A DNA stretch of 22,588 bases from Anaerolineae bacterium (GTDB lineage Bacteria; Chloroflexota; Anaerolineae; B4-G1; SLSP01): positions 1 to 22,588 of the forward strand of contig JAFGSL010000125.1 in the NCBI GenBank assembly GCA_016934645.1, given 5' to 3'. The translations under genes and the position numbers were made by a program. The notes beneath the pieces are model-generated. The model saw only the letters and a program-made list of their open reading frames with translations, was not told the origin of the DNA and searched no databases. Below, piece after piece: positions 6,232 through 12,935 of this stretch. The stretch's first letter is position 1. Every line of letters begins with the position of its first letter.

Positions 6232-6711
6232 ATGGAATTAATGGATGTCTTGGTCGAAGCCATGAAGCTGGAAAGCGATGGGCGCAAGTTCTACGAGACC
6301 ATTGCAGAGCATATGACCGATCCGGAAGCGGCAACGATGTTCAAACGGTTAGCCGCTGATGAGGTCGACCACTACAACTACATCGAACGCCAATACGAGG
6401 CGCTTGAAGCGGGTAAGGGCTGGTCTATGATCCCCGAAATGGCTGCCGTTGCAGTCATCGATGCCGTTTCAGTCGTTTTCCCACCCGAAAAACAGGTTTT
6501 GGCCGAGCTGCCGCCCAATCCCTCCGAAGAGGACGCGCTGCTCTTTGCGCTTGGCGTGGAAGATAAATCGTTCAAGCTGTACCACAACAGCGCGCAAATC
6601 GCCAAGGATCCGGACGCGAAGAAGCTCTTTATGCAACTGGCGGGTGCGGAGCAGACGCACTTCAACATCCTGATGCAACGGTACGAATCGCGCTTCGGCT
6701 ACCCGCGCTAA
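6232..6711 (+). CDS. Rubrerythrin-like ferritin-family diiron protein (no rubredoxin domain)
   Basis: A 159-residue four-helix protein with a full diiron ligand pattern: E14, E44/H47, E110 and E140/H143. It matches the rubrerythrin erythrin domain but lacks the C-terminal rubredoxin Cys4 domain. Likely function is peroxide reduction or iron oxidation; an electron donor is not encoded next to it. A strong GGAGGTGA Shine-Dalgarno lies 3 bases before ATG 6232. The C-terminus (ESRFGYPR) has no cargo-loading motif, so it is probably not encapsulated despite lying next to the encapsulin operon. It has its own promoter, and mutM follows 60 bases downstream. Confidence 0.88.
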   Translation: MELMDVLVEAMKLESDGRKFYETIAEHMTDPEAATMFKRLAADEVDHYNYIERQYEALEAGKGWSMIPEMAAVAVIDAVSVVFPPEKQVLAELPPNPSEEDALLFALGVEDKSFKLYHNSAQIAKDPDAKKLFMQLAGAEQTHFNILMQRYESRFGYPR

Positions 6712-6720
6712 TACACACGT

Positions 6721-6762
6721 CTCAGGTGCGACGCACTTGCATTTGAGTGCGTTGCACCTGAG
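6721..6762. other. 17-bp perfect-type hairpin before mutM
   Basis: Bases 6721-6737 (CTCAGGTGCGACGCACT) pair with 6746-6762 over all 17 positions with one G-T, around an 8-base loop. It lies in the 60-base gap between the rubrerythrin-like stop and the mutM start, and no T-run follows. It may be a dispersed palindrome or an mRNA processing structure. Confidence 0.65.
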
Positions 6763-6771
6763 TTAAACTCT

Positions 6772-7617
6772 ATGCCCGAACTTCCCGAAGTCGAAACCAT
6801 CGCCCGTCACCTCGCGCCGGTACTCACCGGACGGACCATTGCCCATGTGGAAGTGCTCTGGGCGCGCACGGTGGATCGCCCCGATCCCGAGACCTTCTGC
6901 GCCGCACTGACCGGTGCGTGCGTGACGAACGTCGACCGGCGCGGCAAGTACATCCAGATGGCGCTTTCGACAGGGCAAACCCTGTTGGTGCATTTGCGGA
7001 TGAGCGGCAAATTCGCCGTCTACCGCGACGGTCCCGGCGACGACGCCCCCGCGCGCGGGGACAAACACGCGCGTCTGCGCTGGCAGTTAGGCGACGGCGC
7101 GTGGGTCGTCTACATCGATCCGCGCAAGTTCGGGCGCTTCTACCTTGTGGACGATCCCCGTGAGATCACCGGCGACCTGGGGCCGGAGCCGCTTTCGGCG
7201 GACTTTACCCCGGAGTGGTTGGCGGCGCATCTGGCGCAGCGCCGTGGGGAGATCAAACCGCTACTGCTCAACCAACGCTTCCTCGCCGGGCTGGGCAACA
7301 TCTACGTGAGCGAGGCGTTGTGGCAAGCCGGGATTCACCCGCAGCGGATCGCTGCCACGCTGACCGCAGCCGAGGCGCAGCGTCTGCACGCGGCGATCAT
7401 TGCCGCGCTGCGCGCCGGTTTGGAGAATGGCGGGACGAGTCTGGATGGACAGTACGCCTACCCAAGCGGCGGCACGGGCCAGCACCAGGACTATCTCCGC
7501 GTCTACGACCGCGCCGGCGAGCGTTGCCCGCGCTGCGGCTACGCAGTGGAACGCATCGTGCAGGGACAACGCAGCACGTATTTTTGTCCGGTTTGTCAGA
7601 CGTTAGCGGAGTCGTAA
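6772..7617 (+). CDS. mutM: Formamidopyrimidine-DNA glycosylase (Fpg/MutM)
   Basis: A 281-residue base-excision repair enzyme that removes 8-oxoguanine and ring-opened purines and nicks the abasic site. It begins MPELPEVETI, which places the catalytic P2 and E3 directly after the initiator Met. RRGKYIQ carries the conserved Lys, HLRMSGKF is the H2TH-proximal motif, and the C-terminal zinc finger is CPRC...CPVC (Cx2C-x16-Cx2C). Length is normal and the gene looks complete. There is no clear Shine-Dalgarno; a 17-bp hairpin sits 9 bases before the start. Its place next to superoxide reductase, encapsulin and diiron proteins fits an oxidative-damage theme, though mutM is also found in many other contexts. 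Confidence 0.96.
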   Translation: MPELPEVETIARHLAPVLTGRTIAHVEVLWARTVDRPDPETFCAALTGACVTNVDRRGKYIQMALSTGQTLLVHLRMSGKFAVYRDGPGDDAPARGDKHARLRWQLGDGAWVVYIDPRKFGRFYLVDDPREITGDLGPEPLSADFTPEWLAAHLAQRRGEIKPLLLNQRFLAGLGNIYVSEALWQAGIHPQRIAATLTAAEAQRLHAAIIAALRAGLENGGTSLDGQYAYPSGGTGQHQDYLRVYDRAGERCPRCGYAVERIVQGQRSTYFCPVCQTLAES

Positions 7618-7704
7618 GAAATCCACTTCAAACGTAGAACAAAAGGGAATGGATTACCCAACATACCCGCAAGGCTACACGCTACATCACGAACCACCCA
7701 CCAT

Positions 7705-8493
7705 TCAACTTGTTATCATTTCCGCATCGGATGAGTTCAAGGGCTTTTCAAAGATGGTAACTACGTCACCTTGCTTTTCATTACCCCAGGAATCGATCTG
7801 CCTCACCAAGGTGAGGCCCTGTTTTTCAAGTAGCTGGTGGAACATTTCAGAGGTTACCTTGCTTCTCCAGCCATCTTGTTGCACGCGACCATCTCGCGGA
7901 TGGTGGATTATACCGCGCCCTCCTTTATTCAGTACTCGGTTGAATTCTGCCAAATACATCTCTGTTTCGCGTGGATTGATGTGCACAAAAACACCCAACG
8001 ACCAAACATAGTCAACCGTCTCATCCGAAATGAAACTCAAACTTGCCCCATCATTCACATAGAACTCAATATTGTCACATTGCGCAAAGCGGTCTTTGCA
8101 CAGTGCAATACATTTCTCCGAAAGGTCCACAAGGACCAGCCGCGTAGCTAACTTTTGTAGCGCCTCTGTCCACCGCCCGCCTCCAGGCCCAATTTCTAGA
8201 ATCGTCTTTCCCGGCTCAATATACTTGAGCATAACCTCGTCAATAGTTGCCTTCTTCCACGCAGGCGACTTTGTCCACTCCTCACCAAGCTGCCGCCAGT
8301 CATAAGTTTGCCACACCAGGTAATTGATTGCCACACTATGTTCACCAGCAAGTTTATACTTTTCTTCCAACCGTTTCAAATATCCGTCTAGTGCGCCTAC
8401 AAGGCGCCTAAGCAAAGCGCGAGAAAAGAAACACGCAGTCCAGATTACTCCATTGTCAGACAACAGCAGCCGAATCATCCGTAGTGTTTTCAC
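7705..8493 (-). CDS. Class I SAM-dependent methyltransferase
   Basis: A 262-residue protein with SAM-binding motif I (ILEIGPGGGRW, residues 98-108), a downstream acidic LVLVDLSEKC strand, and later motifs VDYVWSLGVFVHI and LNKGGRGIIHH. This is a methyltransf_11/25-like fold. The N-terminal 90 residues are not recognised. The substrate is unknown; similar enzymes act on small molecules, sugars or lipids. The start is GTG at 8493 with GGAGA 6 bases upstream. It is read against all nearby genes, is visibly AT-richer than its neighbours, and adjoins a decayed transposase, so horizontal acquisition is likely. 7618-7704 holds nothing recognised. Confidence 0.88.
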   Translation of the reverse strand: MKTLRMIRLLLSDNGVIWTACFFSRALLRRLVGALDGYLKRLEEKYKLAGEHSVAINYLVWQTYDWRQLGEEWTKSPAWKKATIDEVMLKYIEPGKTILEIGPGGGRWTEALQKLATRLVLVDLSEKCIALCKDRFAQCDNIEFYVNDGASLSFISDETVDYVWSLGVFVHINPRETEMYLAEFNRVLNKGGRGIIHHPRDGRVQQDGWRSKVTSEMFHQLLEKQGLTLVRQIDSWGNEKQGDVVTIFEKPLNSSDAEMITS

Positions 8494-8605
8494 CTACATT
8501 CTCCTTAAAATAACCCAAGTTGCCACCTTGAGGCAGGGATGAAAAGCCATGAATTCCGCGTTATAGTTACAGATGAGCAATCCAAAACTATAGCGGAGGG
8601 AATCC

Positions 8606-9420
8606 ATGGATACGCAAATTATAGCAGCTTTTTGTATTTATAGCGATGTATTGACGGGCTTACATCATTATGAAGACCCGCAGTGCCAGATGAGCGATGC
8701 CGAAGTGATGATCGCGGCGCTGACGGCCACTATGTTCTTCGCTGGCAACTACGCTGAAGCATGCACGATGCTGCACAAGCAGGGCTATATGCCCAAGCTG
8801 TTAGGGCCCAGTCGTTTCAGTCAGCGCTTGAATCGTATAGCGGCGCTGTTTTGGGTTGTGTTTGGTGTTTTGGCAGAATACTAGAAAACACTGAACACGG
8901 AATCCATCTACAGCATTGACGCGTTTCCGGTGGCGGTGTGCGACAATATTCGTATCCGCCGCGCAGATCTACCGTAACGAAGCCTATCGTGGTTACTGCG
9001 CCAGTAAGAAACGCTACTTCTACGGTGTCAAGGTACATTTTACTCGTTACGAAAGACAGTCAGCCGGTCGAAGTCCTGCTCACTCCCGGCTCTTGTGCCA
9101 AGGTTAGTACGTTCGAAGGTTTCGCCTTTGATCTGCCGGCAGGTGCGACTATTTATGCCGATCGTGGCTATACCGATTACGACTTCGAAGATGATTTCAG
9201 CGATGTCGACGGTTTGGTCGGTTCGCAGTTCCTGCCGATGCGCGAAGCCAATTCCAAACGTCCCTTTCCGCCGTGGGTACGCTATCTCCAACATCTACAT
9301 CGCAAGCGAGTAGAGACAGCCAGCAGCTTGACCGAGCAACTCCTGCATTCGCTCGGCCAGAGCAAGACAGCGCTTACTCAACGCTTTTATCGTACCAGTA
9401 TCGCGCACATAGCAGCTGGT
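8606..9420 (+). pseudogene. IS982-like transposase, inactivated by frameshifts and a stop
   Basis: Conserved transposase segments run in order but in three frames. QCQMSDAEVMIAALTATMFF...LLGPSRFSQRLNR is in the frame from ATG 8606. After an in-frame TAG at 8882-8884 (probably a former Trp codon), SIDAFPVAVCDNIRIRR continues in the same frame. Then YRNEAYRGYCASKKRYFYGVKVH is in a second frame (shift near 8968). VTKDSQPVEVLLTPG...IYADRGYTDYDFED...KRVETASSLTEQLL is in a third (shift at the TTTT of 9038-9041). The expected C-terminal end is not recognisable after about 9350. The start has GGAGGG upstream. Terminal inverted repeats were searched for by eye and not found. It is a non-functional insertion sequence remnant unless the indels are sequencing errors. 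Confidence 0.85.
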
Positions 9421-9696
9421 TGCTATACTTCATCACTAACTTTTTCGTGCCACGCACTCCGGATCGCAAGTTTAGGGAGTGTGCATTATTTAGTACGCGT
9501 TTCTCAGCTACCGTCAAAATCATTATATCCCGGCATCCTATACGCGTCAATGACAAGTGTGACAATTTTTCGGTGGGATACACTTTATTGACCTGGGGTG
9601 TGGTCTCGATACATTTTTTACCTATTTACCAAGCGTAAGTGCGTCCCACCTGGAAAGTTGACCCTTTTTGGAACGCATCCGCGAAAAAACACAACC
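9421..9696. other. Intergenic stretch, probable IS remnant; no gene seen
   Basis: No ORF here has a recognisable product, start signal or codon pattern. It is AT-richer than the flanking genes. It may contain the degraded right end of the insertion sequence, but no inverted repeat matching the left side (8494-8605) was identified. Confidence 0.4.
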
Positions 9697-9725
9697 TTGA
9701 CGCACAACCGTGTTAAGAGTATACT
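9697..9725 (+). promoter_or_regulatory. Sigma70 promoter for the RNase J operon
   Basis: TTGACG (9697-9702) and TATACT (9720-9725) are separated by exactly 17 bases. The predicted start is about 40 bases before the rnj ATG. The leader contains a small GGCTC/GAGCC hairpin (9732-9736 with 9743-9747), a possible site for leader-based control. Confidence 0.8.
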
Positions 9726-9774
9726 GAGCTTGGCTCAAAATAGAGCCACAGATTTTTGAAACAAGGTTAAATGT

Positions 9775-11427
9775 ATGGAAAAGTTACAAGTTGTTCCCCT
9801 GGGTGGACTGGGGGAAGTTGGAAAAAATATGATGGCGCTCGAATTTGGGCGCAATATCCTCATTGTGGATGTGGGGATGATGTTCCCGGAGAGCGATATG
9901 CCCGGCGTGGATTACATTATCCCCGATTACCGCTATCTCAAAGGCAAAGAAGATCGCATCCGCGGTATCGTCATCACCCACGGGCACGAAGACCACATCG
10001 GCGCTTTGCCGCACTTCTTGCAGGAATTCAATGCTCCGGTCTACGCGACGAAACTGACGCGCGGTCTGATCGAAGTCAAGCTCAAACGGGACTTGCAGAA
10101 GCGCGTCAAATTGCAGTCGATGGAACCTGGCGATACCGTGCGGTTGGGTCCGTTCACCGTCGAGCCGTACCATGTCTGCCACAGCATCCCCGATGCGGTC
10201 GGGCTGGGCATCGATACCCCGCTTGGCCTCGTCGTGCACAGCGGCGACTACAAGCTGGATCACACGCCGGTGGATGGCTGGCCGAGCGACATCGCCAAAC
10301 TCGCGGAATTCAACCAGCGCGGCGTCCTGGCGTTGTTTGCTGACAGCACAAACTCCGATCAAGCCGGCACCACGCCTTCGGAGTACAGCTTGAACGCGGC
10401 ACTCGCCGACGTGTTCCGCCAGGCCAAAGGGCGCGTTGTCGTGGCGACGTTCGCTTCGCTGATTTCGCGCATCCAGCAGGTGATGGACGTGGCCCGCAAC
10501 GCCGGGCGCAAGGTCGCCATCGCCGGCACGACGATGATCAAAAACATCAAAATGGCGCGGCGACTGGGGTACCTCGACGTGCCCGACGATCTTATCCTGT
10601 CGTTGCAGGACATCAATCGTTTGCCGCCGCATCAAGTGACGATTATGGCGACCGGCTCGCAGGGTGAGCCGCGCTCGATCATGGGGCGGCTGGCGCTAGG
10701 ACGGCATCCCTCGCTGCGCGTCGTGCCCGGCGATACGGTGGTGCTCTCTTCGCACACCATCCCCGGCAATGAGGAAATCGTCCATCGCGTCATCAACCGC
10801 CTGTTCCAGAAAGGCGCGAACGTCATCTATCACCCTATCGCGCCGGTGCACGTCTCCGGGCACGCCAGTCAGGAGGAGCAGAAGATGCTGCTCAACATCG
10901 TGCGGCCCAAGTTTTTTGTACCCATTCACGGGGAACTGCGCCACCTCAAACAGCACGCGCTGCTGGCGCAAGAGGTCGGTATCCCCCGGAAGAACATTGC
11001 CGTGGTGGAAAACGGATACACCCTGCGCTTCTCTGAAGACAATCTGGAGGTGGGCGAGCGTATACCGGGCGGTTACGTCTTCGTGGATGGCTCGCTGGTG
11101 GGTGACGCCGTCAGCCCGCAGGTGATTCAGGATCGTGAGTCGCTGGCCGTCGCGGGTGTGTGCAGCGTCGTCTTTTCGTACAACCGGCGGCAGGGTGTGG
11201 TGATCGGAGAACCGCGCATCACTGCGCGCGGGCTGGCGACGACCGAGGTCCTCGAGGATTTGACCATGCGCGCGCAGCCCGTGGTGCGCAGCACCGTGCA
11301 GGCCACCCGTGGCAGTGCTGCGCCGGACGAAGTGGAACGCGCCGTCGAGCGAGCTGTATCCAACTTCTTCTACGAACAAGTACAGAGTCGCCCCGAGATG
11401 ATCGTCGTCGCCGTGCCGCTCGGCTAA
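9775..11427 (+). CDS. rnj: Ribonuclease J (metallo-beta-lactamase/beta-CASP)
   Basis: A 550-residue RNase with 5' exonuclease and endonuclease activity in mRNA decay and rRNA maturation. The zinc-binding HGHEDHIG motif lies at H69, H71, D73 and H74. The family motif MATGSQGEP and the beta-CASP HxxGHASQEE and PIHGE segments are all present. The length matches RNase J1/J2 (about 555). A sigma70 promoter lies 50 bases upstream and the Shine-Dalgarno is weak. ATG 9775 is preferred over an overlapping out-of-frame ATG at 9771. A glycosyltransferase starts one base after the stop, so the two are probably co-translated. Confidence 0.96.
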   Translation: MEKLQVVPLGGLGEVGKNMMALEFGRNILIVDVGMMFPESDMPGVDYIIPDYRYLKGKEDRIRGIVITHGHEDHIGALPHFLQEFNAPVYATKLTRGLIEVKLKRDLQKRVKLQSMEPGDTVRLGPFTVEPYHVCHSIPDAVGLGIDTPLGLVVHSGDYKLDHTPVDGWPSDIAKLAEFNQRGVLALFADSTNSDQAGTTPSEYSLNAALADVFRQAKGRVVVATFASLISRIQQVMDVARNAGRKVAIAGTTMIKNIKMARRLGYLDVPDDLILSLQDINRLPPHQVTIMATGSQGEPRSIMGRLALGRHPSLRVVPGDTVVLSSHTIPGNEEIVHRVINRLFQKGANVIYHPIAPVHVSGHASQEEQKMLLNIVRPKFFVPIHGELRHLKQHALLAQEVGIPRKNIAVVENGYTLRFSEDNLEVGERIPGGYVFVDGSLVGDAVSPQVIQDRESLAVAGVCSVVFSYNRRQGVVIGEPRITARGLATTEVLEDLTMRAQPVVRSTVQATRGSAAPDEVERAVERAVSNFFYEQVQSRPEMIVVAVPLG

Positions 11428-11428
11428 T

Positions 11429-12607
11429 ATGGCGCGAATCCTCTTCATCTACAAACAATTTCCCGCCCCCTCGGTCGGTCACGCCGGAGGGGAATCGCTT
11501 TTTGGGCTGATGGAGGCTTTGCGTCGTCGTGGACATCGGCTGGCGCTTGTGGCGCGGATTCGGGACGAAGAGCGCGCATTGCTGCCACAGGTCGAAGCGA
11601 TATGCGAACGCGTCATTACGGTCCCACACCACCGTTCCATACCGGGATGGCGGCCTCCGGCACTGGCACGCAGCTACCTGGCATTGCGTCGCGCTACCAA
11701 ACGCGCATTGCGCGAACTGCGTCCCGATCTCGTTCACGTCGAAACCACCCAGACCGCCGTCGTCTTGCTTGGCATGCGCCTGCCGCCCTCGTCGTTTCGC
11801 ACCCAGGATGTCAACTGGTTTATGTGGCAGCAGAAGGCGGTTCGCGCGCGCGGCCTCAAACGACTTTTGGCTCAAACGATGGCTATCGCTTTTCGCGCGT
11901 TCGAGCCGCTGCTCTGCCGCCGCCACGATCTCATCCTCGCCATCTCTGAAGGCGACCGGGCGCTGCTGGCCCCCGTGTGCGGCGATCACCGTCTGCAGTT
12001 ACTGCCGCTGGCACCTGCCGCCCTCGCTGCCCCGGATGTATCGCCTGCTATCCCGCCCGGCTCGCCAGTGTTATTGTTCGTCGGCGCGATGGACCGGGCG
12101 CACAACCTCGCGGGTGTCACCTGGTTTCTCGATCACGTGTGGCCCCGCATCCGTGAAGTGATGCCCGATGCATGTTTCTATATTGTCGGAGGGCATCCCC
12201 CGGCGGAACTTCGCGCACGTGCGGATGATGAATCTTGTTCCGTCACCGGCTTTGTGGACGATTTGGCCTCCTGGTACAGGGCGGCGACGGTCTTCGTCTC
12301 TCCCATGCTCGTGGCGGGTGGGTTGCTGCAAAAGGTCGTGGATGCGATGGCGCTTGGCGTCCCTGTGGTGGCGACTTCGGTGTGCAACCACGGCCTCGGC
12401 GCGACCCCGGGCGAGCATTTGCTGACAGCGGACACGGCGGAGGAATTTGCGGCAGCGGTGCTCGCGCTGCTGCACGATCCCGAAGCACGAGCGCGGCTCG
12501 GCAGCGCGGGCCGGCGCTTTATCCAGACGCACTACGATACCGAGGCTGTTATCGCACAATGGGAGGAGGCACTCGGCAGACTCAGTAGATCGAAAATCTG
12601 TTCGTAG
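11429..12607 (+). CDS. GT4-like glycosyltransferase
   Basis: A 392-residue GT-B fold glycosyltransferase. The N-terminal domain starts ARILFIYKQFPAPSVGHAGGE. The C-terminal nucleotide-sugar-binding domain has VLLFVGAMD, SVTGFVDDLASWYRAATVFVSP and GGLLQKVVDAMALGVPVVATS, equivalent to the EX7E region of group 1 transferases. Donor and acceptor are unknown; cell-surface polysaccharide synthesis is plausible given the LCP genes downstream. The start is one base after the rnj stop. The last eight codons and the TAG stop lie inside a 94-bp mobile repeat, so the native C-terminus was probably replaced by the insertion. Confidence 0.88.
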   Translation: MARILFIYKQFPAPSVGHAGGESLFGLMEALRRRGHRLALVARIRDEERALLPQVEAICERVITVPHHRSIPGWRPPALARSYLALRRATKRALRELRPDLVHVETTQTAVVLLGMRLPPSSFRTQDVNWFMWQQKAVRARGLKRLLAQTMAIAFRAFEPLLCRRHDLILAISEGDRALLAPVCGDHRLQLLPLAPAALAAPDVSPAIPPGSPVLLFVGAMDRAHNLAGVTWFLDHVWPRIREVMPDACFYIVGGHPPAELRARADDESCSVTGFVDDLASWYRAATVFVSPMLVAGGLLQKVVDAMALGVPVVATSVCNHGLGATPGEHLLTADTAEEFAAAVLALLHDPEARARLGSAGRRFIQTHYDTEAVIAQWEEALGRLSRSKICS

Positions 12608-12674
12608 TAACCGCTTTAGCGGTCTTTGGACGACTAAAGTCGTTACTACGAACGTAGAAATCACATCTACTGAG
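12581..12674. repeat. 94-bp three-way-junction repeat with 10-bp TIRs
   Basis: Perfect terminal inverted repeats CTCAGTAGAT (12581-12590) and ATCTACTGAG (12665-12674) enclose an outer GTAGTAAC/GTTACTAC stem and two inner hairpins, ACCGCT/AGCGGT and ACGACT/AGTCGT. The partial copy at 1-87 has the same layout with different but still complementary inner stems. It overlaps the 3' end of the glycosyltransferase gene. Confidence 0.8.
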
Positions 12675-12689
12675 ACTACAAAAGTCTCA
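12671..12689. repeat. Small TGAGACT/AGTCTCA hairpin with ACAAA loop
   Basis: A 7-bp perfect stem immediately at the right end of the 94-bp repeat. Related sequences follow the copy at 1-87 and recur at 12890-12907 with the loop as its reverse complement (TTTGT). Confidence 0.5.
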
Positions 12690-12757
12690 CAGTGGGTCTG
12701 GTTAAGCAGTTAACACGTTAAACGAAACATCAACAACGCTGGATGTCGTTTGAGACT

Positions 12758-12887
12758 CAGGGCCTTATCATTCTCGCTTGGAGGGGAACGCCAGTTCCCC
12801 GTTTGAAGCTGAAATGAACCGTAAAACGCGGAGCTGGCGATCCGCCCCGAGCAGAAAAGGAACCACAACGAGAATGATCAGACCCTG
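12758..12887. mobile_element. 130-bp MITE-like element with 9-bp target duplication
   Basis: Terminal inverted repeats at 12758-12776 (CAGGGCCTTATCATTCTCG) and 12869-12887 match at 17 of 19 positions. They are flanked directly by 9-bp copies of TTTGAGACT (12749-12757 and 12888-12896). Internal arms (GGGG...CGCCAG...CGTTT and its complement) let the element fold into one long hairpin. There is no ORF or transposase. The insertion split a small hairpin whose remainder, with a TTTGT loop, lies at 12888-12907. Confidence 0.85.
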
Positions 12888-12918
12888 TTTGAGACTTTTG
12901 TAGTCTTGAGCCAAGGTA

Positions 12919-12927
12919 TGGTATAAT
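12919..12927 (+). promoter_or_regulatory. Extended -10 promoter (TGGTATAAT) for the LCP genes
   Basis: A perfect TATAAT at 12922-12927 follows TG at 12919-12920. TTGTAG at 12898-12903 is a poor -35 at 18-base spacing. Transcription would begin close to 12934-12936, practically at the first in-frame ATG of the LCP gene. Confidence 0.6.
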
Positions 12928-12935
12928 TGCGTTCG

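Noticed and set aside
8494..8605. Left terminal inverted repeat of the insertion sequence
   Set aside because: No convincing match to sequence downstream of the transposase remnant could be found by eye.
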